Shown piece after piece: positions 23,476 through 33,122 of a stretch of 59,163 bases of DNA. The translations under genes were made by a program, and so were the position numbers. Source of the DNA: Pelagibacterales bacterium SAG-MED13. GTDB lineage: Bacteria > Pseudomonadota > Alphaproteobacteria > Pelagibacterales > Pelagibacteraceae. Under the pieces are notes generated by a model, which worked only from the letters and a program-made list of their open reading frames with translations, was not told where the DNA came from and made no database searches. The stretch is taken from positions 1 to 59,163 of the forward strand of contig JACWDK010000006.1 in assembly GCA_014654165.1 (NCBI GenBank). Reading direction: 5' to 3'. Position 1 is the first letter of the stretch, and every line of letters begins with the position of its first letter.

Positions 23476-24909
23476 ATGAAAGTTACAATAGAAAATAAAA
23501 AAGGTTTAACCAAAGATCTTAAAGTATTCATAGATAAAAAAACTATGAATTCTTATATGGATGATAAATACGAGGAAATCAAAGGATCAGTAAATTTAAA
23601 AGGTTTTAGACCAGGAAAGGTTCCTAGAGAAGTTTTAAAAAGACAATTCGGTAAAGCAGTTTTTAATGAGGTTCTTGACAAAGTTATAAAAGATACTTCA
23701 ACTAAGGCATTAGCAGAAAATAAGATTAAACCTGCTGGACAACCCAAGTTAGATCTTAAAACCTATGGTGAAGATAAAGAGTTAGAATATACAATATCAG
23801 TAACTGAACTTCCTAAAGTAGAACTAAAGTCTATAAATGATATAAAGTTTGAGGACTATTCTGTAAAGATAGATGAAAAAGAAACAGAGAAAAGAATTAA
23901 AGAAATAGCAAAAAATCAACCTAATTTTAAGGATGCAGGTAAAGATACTAAAGCGAAAGAAGGTGATCTAGTAGTTTTTGATTATAATGCCACTGTAGAT
24001 GATAAACCATTTAAAGGCAGTGAAGCTAAAAATACTCAGCTTACATTAGGTAAAGATTTATTCCTTAAAGGTTTTGATGCTCAATTAGTTGGTACTAAAA
24101 TAGAAGATGAAAAAATAGTTGAAGCAATATTACCAGAAAATTTTCCTGAAAAAGAATTAATAAAAAAAAAAGCAAAGTTTAAATGTAAAATTAAATCTGT
24201 TAAAAATCCTGAGGAAGTAAAAATAAATGATGAATTTGCAAAAAACTTGGGAGCAAAAGATTTAAAAGATTTACAAAGTTTAATATCTAAACAGATTAAT
24301 GATGAATACAAAAATTCTTTAGATAGGCTATCAAAAAATCAAATACTTAAACAAATTGAAAAATTCAAAGTAGAAGAAATACCTCAAAATTTGATTGATG
24401 AAGAAATGAAAATCCTTTCACAAGGAATGTCAGAAGAAGATACAAAAAAAAGTAATAAAAATTTCGAGGAAGTTGCAAAAAAAAGAATAAAAGTTGGTTT
24501 GATATTAAATGAATTTGGTGAACAGAATAAAATTAAAGTCACAGAGCCAGAGTTACAGGCAGAAGTTCAAAAACAAATTCGAATGATGCCAGGTCAAGAA
24601 AAGATGGTTATGGATTTTTACCAAAAAAACCCTTCAGCCATCGCAAGTTTAAGAGGTACTGTCTATGAAGAAAAAATTTTAAATTTAATAAAAGAAAAAG
24701 CAAAATCTATCAAAAAAGAAGTTTCGAAGGATGAAGCAGAAAAAATTTTAAAAGAATCTCAAAAACAACAACTTGACGATGAACTTAAGGATCAAAGAAA
24801 ACTAAACAAAAAGATTGACACAAAAAAACCAATAAAGAATAAAACTCAGGTAAAAGAGAATAAAACTAAATCTGTTATAAAAAAAACAAAAAAAGTTAGC
24901 AAAAAGTAA
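23476..24909 (+). CDS. tig: trigger factor (ribosome-associated chaperone)
   Basis: This is a 477-residue chaperone with the usual three parts. The N-terminal ribosome-binding domain contains the signature GFRPGKVPREVLKRQFG. An FKBP-type prolyl isomerase domain follows (EGDLVVFDYNATVDDKPFKG). The C-terminal helical domain ends in a long lysine-rich tail (after about residue 430). I chose ATG 23476: the open frame runs upstream into the tRNA, so earlier starts are impossible. There is no ribosome-binding sequence in the 11 bases after the tRNA. It is followed by clpP and clpX, the classic order. Confidence 0.93.
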   Translation: MKVTIENKKGLTKDLKVFIDKKTMNSYMDDKYEEIKGSVNLKGFRPGKVPREVLKRQFGKAVFNEVLDKVIKDTSTKALAENKIKPAGQPKLDLKTYGEDKELEYTISVTELPKVELKSINDIKFEDYSVKIDEKETEKRIKEIAKNQPNFKDAGKDTKAKEGDLVVFDYNATVDDKPFKGSEAKNTQLTLGKDLFLKGFDAQLVGTKIEDEKIVEAILPENFPEKELIKKKAKFKCKIKSVKNPEEVKINDEFAKNLGAKDLKDLQSLISKQINDEYKNSLDRLSKNQILKQIEKFKVEEIPQNLIDEEMKILSQGMSEEDTKKSNKNFEEVAKKRIKVGLILNEFGEQNKIKVTEPELQAEVQKQIRMMPGQEKMVMDFYQKNPSAIASLRGTVYEEKILNLIKEKAKSIKKEVSKDEAEKILKESQKQQLDDELKDQRKLNKKIDTKKPIKNKTQVKENKTKSVIKKTKKVSKK

Positions 24910-24942
24910 TCCCAAGCTATATAATTAATACGAATCGATTTT

Positions 24943-25554
24943 ATGACTAATAAATTGTCTGAACAAATGAATAATCTTGTACCAATGGTTGTTGAACAAT
25001 CAAATAAAGGTGAACGTGCATATGATATATATTCAAGATTATTAAAAGAAAGAATTATATTTTTAACTGGTCAAATTAACGATAATGTTGCTTCATTAGT
25101 TACCGCTCAATTATTATTTTTAGAGGCCGAAGATCCAAAAAAAGAAATTTATTTATATATTAATAGTCCAGGTGGGCTAGTAACTGCTGGATTAGGTATT
25201 TATGATACTATGCAGTATGTAAAACCTGACATATCTACGCTATGTATAGGACAAGCAGCATCTATGGGCTCATTTTTATTGTCAGCTGGAACAAAAGGAA
25301 AAAGATTTTCATTACCTAATTCCAGAATTATGGTTCACCAACCTTCTGCAGGTTTTCAAGGTCAGGCTACAGATATAGAAATTCACGCTAATGAAGTTTT
25401 GTCACTAAAGAAAAGATTAAATGAAATTTATTCCAAACATACAGGTAAAACAGTTGACGAAATTAAATCAGCATTAGAAAGAGATAATTTTATGACTGCT
25501 GATAGTGCTAAATCTTTTGGTTTAATTGACTCTGTAGTAGAAAAAAGATCTTAA
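24943..25554 (+). CDS. clpP: ATP-dependent Clp protease proteolytic subunit
   Basis: This is a 203-residue serine protease. The catalytic triad is visible as Ser107 in GQAASMGS, His132 in MVHQPSAG and Asp181 in ERDNFM. It forms the 14-mer barrel that degrades proteins unfolded by ClpX. A short propeptide is likely at the N-terminus (about 10 residues longer than mature E. coli numbering). It lies 33 bases after tig and 88 before clpX. Confidence 0.96.
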   Translation: MTNKLSEQMNNLVPMVVEQSNKGERAYDIYSRLLKERIIFLTGQINDNVASLVTAQLLFLEAEDPKKEIYLYINSPGGLVTAGLGIYDTMQYVKPDISTLCIGQAASMGSFLLSAGTKGKRFSLPNSRIMVHQPSAGFQGQATDIEIHANEVLSLKKRLNEIYSKHTGKTVDEIKSALERDNFMTADSAKSFGLIDSVVEKRS

Positions 25555-25642
25555 GATACCATATATAGCAAGCATCTATTAGAAACTTGATTATTATTAG
25601 TCTTATATAATAAGATATTTAAATTGATTCGTTTATAAATAT

Positions 25643-26911
25643 ATGAGCACTAATAATAAAAATATTCTCTATTGTTCCTTTTGTGGAAAAAGTCAACACG
25701 AAGTTAGAAAACTTATAGCTGGACCTACTGTTTTTATTTGTGATGAGTGTGTCGAATTATGTATGGATATAATCAAAGAGGAAAGTAAAGATTCATTTGT
25801 TAAACATCAAGATGGCTTACCTTCTCCAAAAGAAATTTGCTCTGTTTTAGATGATTATGTAATTGGTCAGACTCATGCAAAAAAAGTTTTATCAGTAGCA
25901 GTTCATAATCATTACAAAAGACTTAACTATGAAAACAAAACAAGTAAAAATGTTGAGCTCGCGAAATCAAATATTCTTTTAGTTGGTCCAACAGGATGTG
26001 GAAAGACATTGTTAGCTCAAACTTTAGCAAGAATTTTAGATGTACCTTTTACTATGGCTGACGCAACAACTTTAACTGAAGCTGGTTATGTAGGTGAAGA
26101 TGTTGAAAATATAATTTTAAAACTATTACAAGCCGCAGATTACAATGTAGAAAAAGCTCAACGAGGAATTGTTTATATAGACGAAGTAGATAAAATTAGT
26201 AGAAAATCTGAAAATCCCTCGATAACGAGAGATGTATCTGGTGAAGGTGTTCAACAAGCATTACTTAAAATAATGGAAGGTACTGTTGCGAGTGTTCCTC
26301 CTCAGGGAGGTAGAAAGCACCCTCAACAAGAATTTTTGCAAGTAGATACAACAAATATTTTGTTTATTTGTGGGGGAGCATTTGCTGGATTAGATAAAAT
26401 TATTTCTCAAAGAGACAAAGGAACCTCAATAGGCTTTGGAGCAGATGTGAAGAATACACAAGATAAAAAAATTGGCGAATGGATGAAAAGCTTAGAACCT
26501 GAAGATTTATTAAAATATGGATTAATTCCAGAGTTTATTGGTAGACTGCCTATGATTGCAACTTTAGAAGATTTAAATGAAAAATCTTTAATTAAGATAC
26601 TTCAAGAACCAAAAAATTCACTAACTAAACAATATCAAGAGCTATTTAAATTAGATGGAGCTAAACTAGTTTTTAAGGATGCTGCTCTTAAAGAAATTGC
26701 TATTAAGGCAATTAATAAAAAAACAGGAGCTAGAGGTCTGAGATCAATATTAGAAAATATACTTTTAAAAACAATGTATGATTTACCAAGTCAAGAAAAT
26801 ATTGAAGAAGTTATTATTGATGCTTCAGCTGCAAAAGGACAAACACAACCAATTATAGTACATTCAAAAACTGACAATAAAGCCAAAACTAGCAAAACAT
26901 CAGCGGCTTAA
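25643..26911 (+). CDS. clpX: ATP-dependent Clp protease ATP-binding subunit
   Basis: This is a 422-residue AAA+ unfoldase. The N-terminal zinc-binding domain has Cys11, Cys14, Cys33 and Cys36 (CSFC, CDEC). Walker A is GPTGCGKT at about residue 116, Walker B is [10 protein letters not shown], the pore motif is GYVGEDVE, and an [20 protein letters not shown] stretch is typical of ClpX. It recognises and threads substrates into ClpP. The 88 bases upstream may hold its own promoter. Confidence 0.96.
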   Translation: MSTNNKNILYCSFCGKSQHEVRKLIAGPTVFICDECVELCMDIIKEESKDSFVKHQDGLPSPKEICSVLDDYVIGQTHAKKVLSVAVHNHYKRLNYENKTSKNVELAKSNILLVGPTGCGKTLLAQTLARILDVPFTMADATTLTEAGYVGEDVENIILKLLQAADYNVEKAQRGIVYIDEVDKISRKSENPSITRDVSGEGVQQALLKIMEGTVASVPPQGGRKHPQQEFLQVDTTNILFICGGAFAGLDKIISQRDKGTSIGFGADVKNTQDKKIGEWMKSLEPEDLLKYGLIPEFIGRLPMIATLEDLNEKSLIKILQEPKNSLTKQYQELFKLDGAKLVFKDAALKEIAIKAINKKTGARGLRSILENILLKTMYDLPSQENIEEVIIDASAAKGQTQPIIVHSKTDNKAKTSKTSAA

Positions 26912-26971
26912 TAACCATAATAACTTGTAAAAAGGTATTGCAATATTTTTTTTAATATCCATATTTAACAC

Positions 26972-29350
26972 ATGGATGTAAAAATTTCTTTACCGTTATT
27001 GCCTCTAAGAGACATTGTAGTATTTCCAAATATGGTAATCCCTTTATTTGTTGGAAGAGACAAATCTATTTCAGCCTTAAACGAAGTAATGAAAAAAGAA
27101 AAAAAAATCATTCTTGTTACTCAAAAGAATTCAGAGATTGATGATCCAAAAAAAACAGACGTGTTCACATATGGTTGTGAAGGTAGTATCCTCCAGCTTT
27201 TGAAACTTCCTGATGGAACAGTAAAAGTTTTAGTTGAAGGTGTCAAAAGAGTCAAAATATTAGATTTCAAAGATAATGAAAAATTTATAACTTGCGATTT
27301 TACGCCTCATAATGATGTAATTATTGATAATGAAGATCTTTATCCACTAGCAGTTACTGCAATTAGAAGAATGGAGAAACTTTCATCAATAAATAAAAAA
27401 ATATCAAGTGAAACAATCAATACAATTAAACAATTAAAAGATCCTGCACAGATTTCTGATAATATTGCTTCACACCTAACAGCAACAATTTCCGAAAAAC
27501 AACAAATATTTGAAACTGTAGATGTAAAAAAAAGACTTAATGCAATAATCAAAATAATGGAAAATGAAACTAGTATTATTGGTGTTGAGAAAAGAATTAG
27601 AGGTAGAGTTAAAACTCAAATGGAAAAAACACAAAGAGAATATTATTTAAATGAACAACTTAAAGCAATTCAAAAGGAACTAGGTGAAATAGAAGAAGGT
27701 AAAGATGAAAATACCAGCCTAAATAAATCTATTCTAAAAGCAAAAATGCCTAAAGAAGTTGAAAAAAAATGTTTACAAGAATTAAAAAAATTGAAAAACA
27801 TGAGTCCTATGTCAGCAGAGGCAACAGTTGTTAGAAATTATTTAGATTGGATGGTTGATCTTCCTTGGCATAAAAAAAGTGAAGTGGATATAGATTTGCT
27901 TAAAGCTTTAAGTATACTTGATAAAGATCATTTTGGATTAGAAAAGGTAAAAGAAAGAATTATAGAATTCCTAGCTGTTCAAAAAAGAATGGATAAAATC
28001 AAAGGACCTATACTTTGTTTAGTGGGCCCTCCTGGTGTTGGAAAAACATCTTTAGGTAAATCAATAGCCAAAGCTACAAACAGAGAATTTGTAAGAATGT
28101 CCGTAGGCGGCATGAGAGATGAGGCGGAAATAAGAGGTCATAGACGAACTTATATTGGATCTTTGCCAGGAAAAATTATTCAAATGATGAAAAAAGCAGG
28201 AACTAAAAATCCTCTAATTTTATTGGACGAAATTGACAAGATTGGAAATGATTACAGAGGAGATCCATCATCTGCTTTATTAGAAGCTTTAGACCCTGAA
28301 CAAAACACTACATTTAATGATCATTATCTTGAAGTAGATTATGATTTATCTGATGTTATGTTTGTCACAACGGCTAATACGCTAAATATTTTACCGCCAT
28401 TATTAGATAGAATGGAAGTTATAAGACTGGCGGGATATACAGAAGATGAAAAAATAAATATAGCTAACAAATATCTTCTTCCAAAACAAATAAAAGATAA
28501 TGGTGTTAAAGAACAAGAGATGAAGTTAGGAGAAGATATTATAAAAGAGGTTATTAGAAGTTATACAAAAGAATCTGGAGTGCGAAATTTGGAAAGAGAG
28601 ATTTCAAAAATAGCAAGAAAAGTAGTCAAAAAAGTTGTATCTGGAGAAGAAAAAGAAGTTAATGTTACTGGAAAAAACTTATCAGATTTTTTAGGTGTAG
28701 CTAAATACAAATCTGGTGAATTAGAGACTGAAAACAGAGTGGGAATAGTGACCGGTTTAGCATGGACTGAATATGGTGGAGAAATTTTAAAAATAGAGAC
28801 AGTTACAATGCCTGGTAAAGGAAGAATGCAAATTACTGGTAAGTTAGGTGATGTAATGCAAGAGTCTGTAAAGGCAGCTAAATCTTTTGTAAGATCTAAA
28901 TGTTTAGAATATGGAATAATTCCTCCAGTATTTGAAAAAAAAGATTTTCATATTCATGTTCCTGAGGGTGCGACACCCAAAGATGGCCCCTCCGCTGGTA
29001 TTGGAATGGTTACATCAATAGTCTCATCAATCACTAATATTCCAGTTAAAAAAGACGTTGCTATGACAGGGGAGGTTACTTTAACTGGCCAAGTTCTACC
29101 GATTGGTGGGTTGAAAGAAAAATTATTAGCTGCCCACAGAGCAGGAATTAAACAAGTTTTAATCCCAAAAGAAAATGAAAAAGATCTTGTAGATATGCCG
29201 AAAAAAATTATTGACGAGATTAAGATTACTTCAGTTGAATTTGCAGATGAGGTTTTGAAGATTGCTTTAACGAAAGAACTTAAAAAAACTGAGTGGGTTG
29301 AAGTAGATTTATCTAAAAAAGATGATAAATCACAAGCAAGTATTCAATAA
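26972..29350 (+). CDS. lon: ATP-dependent Lon protease
   Basis: This 792-residue LonA protease has an N-terminal substrate-binding domain (LPLLPLRDIVVFPNMVIPL), a AAA+ domain with Walker A GPPGVGKT at about residue 352, and a C-terminal protease domain. The catalytic serine is in PKDGPSAGI (about residue 675) and the lysine in GGLKEKLLAAHRAG (about 718). It degrades damaged and regulatory proteins. It follows clpX after 60 bases. Confidence 0.96.
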   Translation: MDVKISLPLLPLRDIVVFPNMVIPLFVGRDKSISALNEVMKKEKKIILVTQKNSEIDDPKKTDVFTYGCEGSILQLLKLPDGTVKVLVEGVKRVKILDFKDNEKFITCDFTPHNDVIIDNEDLYPLAVTAIRRMEKLSSINKKISSETINTIKQLKDPAQISDNIASHLTATISEKQQIFETVDVKKRLNAIIKIMENETSIIGVEKRIRGRVKTQMEKTQREYYLNEQLKAIQKELGEIEEGKDENTSLNKSILKAKMPKEVEKKCLQELKKLKNMSPMSAEATVVRNYLDWMVDLPWHKKSEVDIDLLKALSILDKDHFGLEKVKERIIEFLAVQKRMDKIKGPILCLVGPPGVGKTSLGKSIAKATNREFVRMSVGGMRDEAEIRGHRRTYIGSLPGKIIQMMKKAGTKNPLILLDEIDKIGNDYRGDPSSALLEALDPEQNTTFNDHYLEVDYDLSDVMFVTTANTLNILPPLLDRMEVIRLAGYTEDEKINIANKYLLPKQIKDNGVKEQEMKLGEDIIKEVIRSYTKESGVRNLEREISKIARKVVKKVVSGEEKEVNVTGKNLSDFLGVAKYKSGELETENRVGIVTGLAWTEYGGEILKIETVTMPGKGRMQITGKLGDVMQESVKAAKSFVRSKCLEYGIIPPVFEKKDFHIHVPEGATPKDGPSAGIGMVTSIVSSITNIPVKKDVAMTGEVTLTGQVLPIGGLKEKLLAAHRAGIKQVLIPKENEKDLVDMPKKIIDEIKITSVEFADEVLKIALTKELKKTEWVEVDLSKKDDKSQASIQ

Positions 29351-29363
29351 CAGATTATTTAAA

Positions 29364-29483
29364 ATGGAATTTCTTTATATTTTGATAGGAATAATAATTG
29401 TAGGATATTATTTATTGAGACCTACATCTAAAGAAGAAGAAGAAGATTTTAACTCCAAAAATAATTGGAGAGGTGGATTTTAA
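29364..29483 (+). CDS. 39-residue single-helix small protein
   Basis: This short ORF lies 13 bases after lon. It has an N-terminal membrane helix (FLYILIGIIIVGYYLL) followed by an acidic cluster (SKEEEEDF) and a polar tail (NNWRGGF). A small membrane protein in the lon transcript is plausible. No family was recognised. Confidence 0.45.
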   Translation: MEFLYILIGIIIVGYYLLRPTSKEEEEDFNSKNNWRGGF

Positions 29484-29516
29484 AAATTTTCTGCATAATA
29501 TAACAACTATTAAATC

Positions 29517-29544
29517 TTGACGTTGATAGGCTAAAGGATATAAA
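29517..29544 (+). promoter_or_regulatory. sigma70-type promoter of tRNA-Val/tRNA-Asp
   Basis: TTGACG (29517-29522) and TATAAA (29539-29544) are 16 bases apart. The expected start of transcription is near 29551, 10 bases before tRNA-Val. This is one of the best matches to the sigma70 consensus in the window. Confidence 0.6.
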
Positions 29545-29560
29545 TCACTCTTTTGGTTTT

Positions 29561-29636
29561 GGGCGGTTAGCTCAGTTGGTAGAGCATCTCGTTTACACCG
29601 AGGGGGTCAAAGGTTCGAGTCCTTTACTGCCCACCA
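29561..29636 (+). tRNA. tRNA-Val (anticodon UAC)
   Basis: Acceptor stem GGGCGGT pairs with ACTGCCC, with discriminator A and encoded CCA. The D-arm is AGCTCAGTTGGTAGAGCA. The anticodon loop TTTACAC carries TAC at 29594-29596. The T-arm is AGGTTCGAGTCCT. It is 15 bases before tRNA-Asp, likely one transcript. Confidence 0.96.
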
Positions 29637-29651
29637 AAATGAATCAAAAGT

Positions 29652-29728
29652 GGGGGTGTAGCTCAGTTGGTTAGAGCGATCGCCTGTCACGCGATAGGTC
29701 GAGGGTTCGAGTCCCTTCACTCCCGCCA
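29652..29728 (+). tRNA. tRNA-Asp (anticodon GUC)
   Basis: Acceptor stem GGGGGTG pairs with CACTCCC, then discriminator G and encoded CCA. The anticodon loop CTGTCAC carries GTC at 29686-29688. The T-arm is GGGTTCGAGTCCC. It is the second gene of the tRNA-Val/Asp pair upstream of the nuo operon. Confidence 0.96.
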
Positions 29729-29764
29729 CTTTTAAATTTTACATATAAATAACTGCATTTAATG

Positions 29765-29781
29765 TTGATAATCATTATCAA
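29765..29781. promoter_or_regulatory. Fur-box-like palindrome in the nuo promoter region
   Basis: TTGATAATCATTATCAA is a perfect 17-base palindrome centred on C29773. Its inner 15 bases match the 7-1-7 Fur box TGATAATnATTATCA exactly. It overlaps a possible -35 (TTGATA, 29765-29770) and lies 9 bases before a possible -10 (TATATT, 29790-29795, spacing 19), so a bound repressor would block transcription of nuoA. The match is seen directly; the regulator is inferred. Confidence 0.6.
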
Positions 29782-29854
29782 ATATAGTGTATATTTTGAA
29801 TAATGTGACCTATCACCACTACATCTACCTTTAAAAAATGATATATATTCCTCA

Positions 29855-30223
29855 ATGACTGCGGATTTTTTAAAAGATTACCTACCTATAATTTTATTCC
29901 TAATAATCGCATTAGGTTTAAGTTGTGCATTTGTACTATTAAACTTTATCTTATCACCAAAAAAACCTGATCCAGAAAAATTATCTGCTTATGAATGTGG
30001 TTTTGAACCGTTTGAAGACTCAAGAATGGAGTTTGATGTGAGATTTTACTTAGTTGCAATTTTATTTATTATTTTTGATTTGGAAATAGCTTTTCTATTT
30101 CCATGGGCAATATCATTGGGCAATATTGGAATTCTTGGTTTTACATCAATGATGATTTTTTTATTCATACTTACAGTTGGTTTTATATATGAATGGAAAA
30201 AAGGTGCTTTGGACTGGGAATAA
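29855..30223 (+). CDS. nuoA: NADH-quinone oxidoreductase subunit A
   Basis: This is a 122-residue three-helix membrane subunit of complex I with the conserved [23 protein letters not shown]-type loop, seen here as [14 protein letters not shown] then [11 protein letters not shown]. The loop cysteine (ECGF) sits near the quinone site. First gene of a complete 14-gene nuo operon in standard order; its transcript probably begins near 29800, after the Fur-like palindrome. Confidence 0.96.
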   Translation: MTADFLKDYLPIILFLIIALGLSCAFVLLNFILSPKKPDPEKLSAYECGFEPFEDSRMEFDVRFYLVAILFIIFDLEIAFLFPWAISLGNIGILGFTSMMIFLFILTVGFIYEWKKGALDWE

Positions 30224-30235
30224 TTAGGAATATAA

Positions 30236-30751
30236 ATGAATAATAAGTTAGATCAAGTTCCAGAAGAATTTAAACAACTAGCTGCAGATTTTAGCAAGAA
30301 TGGTTTTATAACAACTTCATTAAATAACTTGATAAATTGGTCACGATCAGGATCGTTGCATTGGATGACATTTGGACTTGCATGTTGTGCTGTTGAAATG
30401 ATGCAAACAGCGATGCCTAGATACGACCTAGAAAGATTTGGAGCTGCCCCACGAGGATCACCAAGACAATCTGATGTAATGATTGTTGCTGGAACTTTGA
30501 CAAATAAAATGGCACCAGCACTTAGAAAAGTTTATGATCAAATGCCTGAACCTAGATATGTTATATCTATGGGAAGTTGTGCTAATGGAGGTGGTTATTA
30601 CCATTATTCATATTCAGTTGTTAGAGGATGTGATAGAATAGTACCAGTAGACATTTATGTACCTGGCTGCCCACCTTCTGCTGAAGCCTTATTATCAGGA
30701 ATAATGCAACTTCAAAAAAAAATTAGAAATAAAGGATCCATAGATAGATAA
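30236..30751 (+). CDS. nuoB: NADH-quinone oxidoreductase subunit B
   Basis: This 171-residue subunit holds iron-sulfur cluster N2, the last step before quinone. The cluster ligands are Cys50 and Cys51 (LACCAVEM), Cys115 (GSCANGG) and Cys145 (VPGCPPS). It sits in the peripheral arm beside NuoD. It starts 12 bases after nuoA, and nuoC starts one base after its stop codon. Confidence 0.97.
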   Translation: MNNKLDQVPEEFKQLAADFSKNGFITTSLNNLINWSRSGSLHWMTFGLACCAVEMMQTAMPRYDLERFGAAPRGSPRQSDVMIVAGTLTNKMAPALRKVYDQMPEPRYVISMGSCANGGGYYHYSYSVVRGCDRIVPVDIYVPGCPPSAEALLSGIMQLQKKIRNKGSIDR

Positions 30752-30752
30752 A

Positions 30753-31358
30753 ATGAAAAATTTAGTAGACTTAGAAAAAAAAATTAATTCTGAATTAACA
30801 ACTAAAATAAATAAAACAGAGATAAAATATGATCAAATTTATATTGAAATAGATAAAAATGATTTAATAGATGTAATTTTGTTTTTAAAAACAAATAAGG
30901 ATACTAAATTTAGACAGATTATTGATATTACAGTTGTTGATTATCCAGAGCGAAATCAAAGATTTAAAGTAGTTTACTTACTTTTAAGTCATGAATTTAA
31001 TCAAAGAATAATTTTGAATTTTTATATTAACGAAAATGAAGTCATAACTTCATTGACATCTATTTTTCCTGCAGCTAATTGGATGGAAAGAGAAGTATTT
31101 GATATGTATGGGGTAAATTTTAAAGATCATCCAGATTTAAGGAGAATTTTAACTGATTATGGATTTGAAGGACATCCTTTAAGAAAAGACTTTCCTTTAA
31201 CAGGTCATACAGAAGTAAGATATAGCGAGGATAAGAAAAAAGTTATTAATGAACCAGTCAAACTAGAACAAAATTATAGAAATTTTGATTACGAGAGTCC
31301 TTGGGAAGGAACCAACTATATAAAAGACCAAACAGAAAAAAATGACCAAAAAAATTAA
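30753..31358 (+). CDS. nuoC: NADH-quinone oxidoreductase subunit C
   Basis: This is the 201-residue 30-kDa-type subunit, a separate gene rather than the fused NuoCD of enterobacteria. The family signature is visible as [20 protein letters not shown] then [20 protein letters not shown]. It is a structural subunit of the peripheral arm. Its 3' end overlaps the nuoD start by 17 bases. Confidence 0.95.
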   Translation: MKNLVDLEKKINSELTTKINKTEIKYDQIYIEIDKNDLIDVILFLKTNKDTKFRQIIDITVVDYPERNQRFKVVYLLLSHEFNQRIILNFYINENEVITSLTSIFPAANWMEREVFDMYGVNFKDHPDLRRILTDYGFEGHPLRKDFPLTGHTEVRYSEDKKKVINEPVKLEQNYRNFDYESPWEGTNYIKDQTEKNDQKN

Positions 31359-32517
31359 AAATTTGAATTTGAATTTTGGACCTCAACACCCTGCTGCGCA
31401 TGGAGTGTTAAGATTAATACTAGAATTAGATGGAGAGGTTGTTGAGAAAGCTGATCCACATATAGGTTTATTGCATCGTGGAACTGAAAAATTAATAGAA
31501 AACAAAACATATATGCAAGCAGTGCCATATTTTGATCGTCTTGATTATGTTGCCCCAATGAATCAAGAACATGCTTTTGCTTTAGCAATAGAAAAAATTT
31601 TAAAAATTGAAGTCCCAATTAGAGCACAATTAATAAGAGTAATGTTTTGTGAAATTGGAAGAATTTTAAGTCATATTTTAAATGTAACGACCCAAGCACT
31701 AGATGTTGGTGCTCTTACTCCATCTTTATGGGGGTTTGAGGAAAGAGAAACTCTAATGACTTTTTATGAAAGAGCATCTGGATCTAGACTTCATGCAAAT
31801 TATTTTAGAGCTGGAGGAGTGCATCAAGATTTACCAGCAGGACTAGAAGACGATATAGAAAAATTCTGTAAAAGTTTTCCAAAAATTATTAATGATTTAG
31901 AAAATTTATTAACAGACAATAGAATATTTAAACAAAGAAACGTAGATATAGGTATAGTCACTAAAGAGGATGCTCTAGACTATTCTTTTAGTGGAGTAAT
32001 GATTAGAGGATCAGGTATTTCATGGGATCTTAGAAAGTCTCAACCATATGATTGTTATGAACAATTAGAATTTAAAATTCCAGTTGGAAAAAATGGTGAC
32101 TGTTATGATCGTTATTTATGTAGAATAGAAGAAATGAAAGAAAGTGTGTCAATAATTAAACAATGTTTAGCTAAAATGGAAAAAGGTCCTATCAAAAGTT
32201 TAGATGGAAAAATTACACCACCATCAAAAAAAGATATTAAACAGTCAATGGAAGCATTAATTCATCATTTTAAATTATTTACCGAAGGTTACCGTGTCCC
32301 TAAAGATGAGACTTATACTGCAGTGGAAGCACCCAAAGGTGAATTTGGAGTTTATCTAATTTCAGATGGGACAAGTAAACCTTATAAATGTAAAATAAGA
32401 GCTCCTGGTTTTTCCCATTTACAATCAATGGATTATCTAATTAAAGGTCATATGTTAGCAGATGTGCCAGCTGTGCTAGGCTCTTTAGATATTGTTTTTG
32501 GAGAGGTAGATAGATGA
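31342..32517 (+). CDS. nuoD: NADH-quinone oxidoreductase subunit D
   Basis: This is the 391-residue 49-kDa-type subunit that forms the quinone pocket together with NuoB. It begins with the conserved [20 protein letters not shown] and has [14 protein letters not shown] and the C-terminal DIVFGEVDR. It lacks any metal cluster of its own, as expected. Its stop overlaps the nuoE start by 4 bases (ATGA). Confidence 0.97.
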   Translation: MTKKIKNLNLNFGPQHPAAHGVLRLILELDGEVVEKADPHIGLLHRGTEKLIENKTYMQAVPYFDRLDYVAPMNQEHAFALAIEKILKIEVPIRAQLIRVMFCEIGRILSHILNVTTQALDVGALTPSLWGFEERETLMTFYERASGSRLHANYFRAGGVHQDLPAGLEDDIEKFCKSFPKIINDLENLLTDNRIFKQRNVDIGIVTKEDALDYSFSGVMIRGSGISWDLRKSQPYDCYEQLEFKIPVGKNGDCYDRYLCRIEEMKESVSIIKQCLAKMEKGPIKSLDGKITPPSKKDIKQSMEALIHHFKLFTEGYRVPKDETYTAVEAPKGEFGVYLISDGTSKPYKCKIRAPGFSHLQSMDYLIKGHMLADVPAVLGSLDIVFGEVDR

Positions 32518-33122
32518 GTTTAAAAAGACCAGCAAAGGATCAACCAAAAAATTTTGAATTTAATTCTTCTTCTTTACAGGCAGCAAACGCTATGGTTGCT
32601 AAATATCCAGAAGGTAAAAAACAAAGCGCTGTAATGGCATTACTTTACATTGCACAAAAACAAAATGATAACTGGATACCATTAGTAGCAATGAAATATA
32701 TCGCAAAATTTTTAGATATGCCTTACATCAAAGTTTACGAGGTAGCAACTTTCTACTCTATGTATAATTTATCGCCAGTGGGAAAATATTTTGTTCAAGT
32801 TTGTACAACTACTCCATGCATGATTAGAGGAGCAGGAAAATTAGTAGAGGCATGTAAAGAAAAAATCTCAGAAAATGAATCACAATTATCTATTGATAAA
32901 AATTGTTCTTGGGTAGAAGTTGAATGTCTAGGTGCTTGTGTCAATGCACCAATGATGCAAATTAACGATGAATATTATGAAGATCTTGACAAAAATAAAA
33001 CCTTAAAAATACTCGATAAAATTTTAAAAGGTGAGACACCAAAACCTGGCTCATATAGAGGAAGAATAAACAATGAACCCGAAAATAATAGAAAAACACT
33101 TATGGATTTAAAAAATGCTTAA
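32514..33122 (+). CDS. nuoE: NADH-quinone oxidoreductase subunit E
   Basis: This is a 202-residue thioredoxin-like subunit with the [2Fe-2S] cluster N1a. The ligands are Cys97 and Cys102 (VCTTTPCM) and Cys138 and Cys142 (CLGAC). It is part of the NADH-oxidising module with NuoF and NuoG. The tail after residue 165 is basic and poorly conserved. It overlaps nuoF by 8 bases. Confidence 0.96.
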   Translation: MSLKRPAKDQPKNFEFNSSSLQAANAMVAKYPEGKKQSAVMALLYIAQKQNDNWIPLVAMKYIAKFLDMPYIKVYEVATFYSMYNLSPVGKYFVQVCTTTPCMIRGAGKLVEACKEKISENESQLSIDKNCSWVEVECLGACVNAPMMQINDEYYEDLDKNKTLKILDKILKGETPKPGSYRGRINNEPENNRKTLMDLKNA

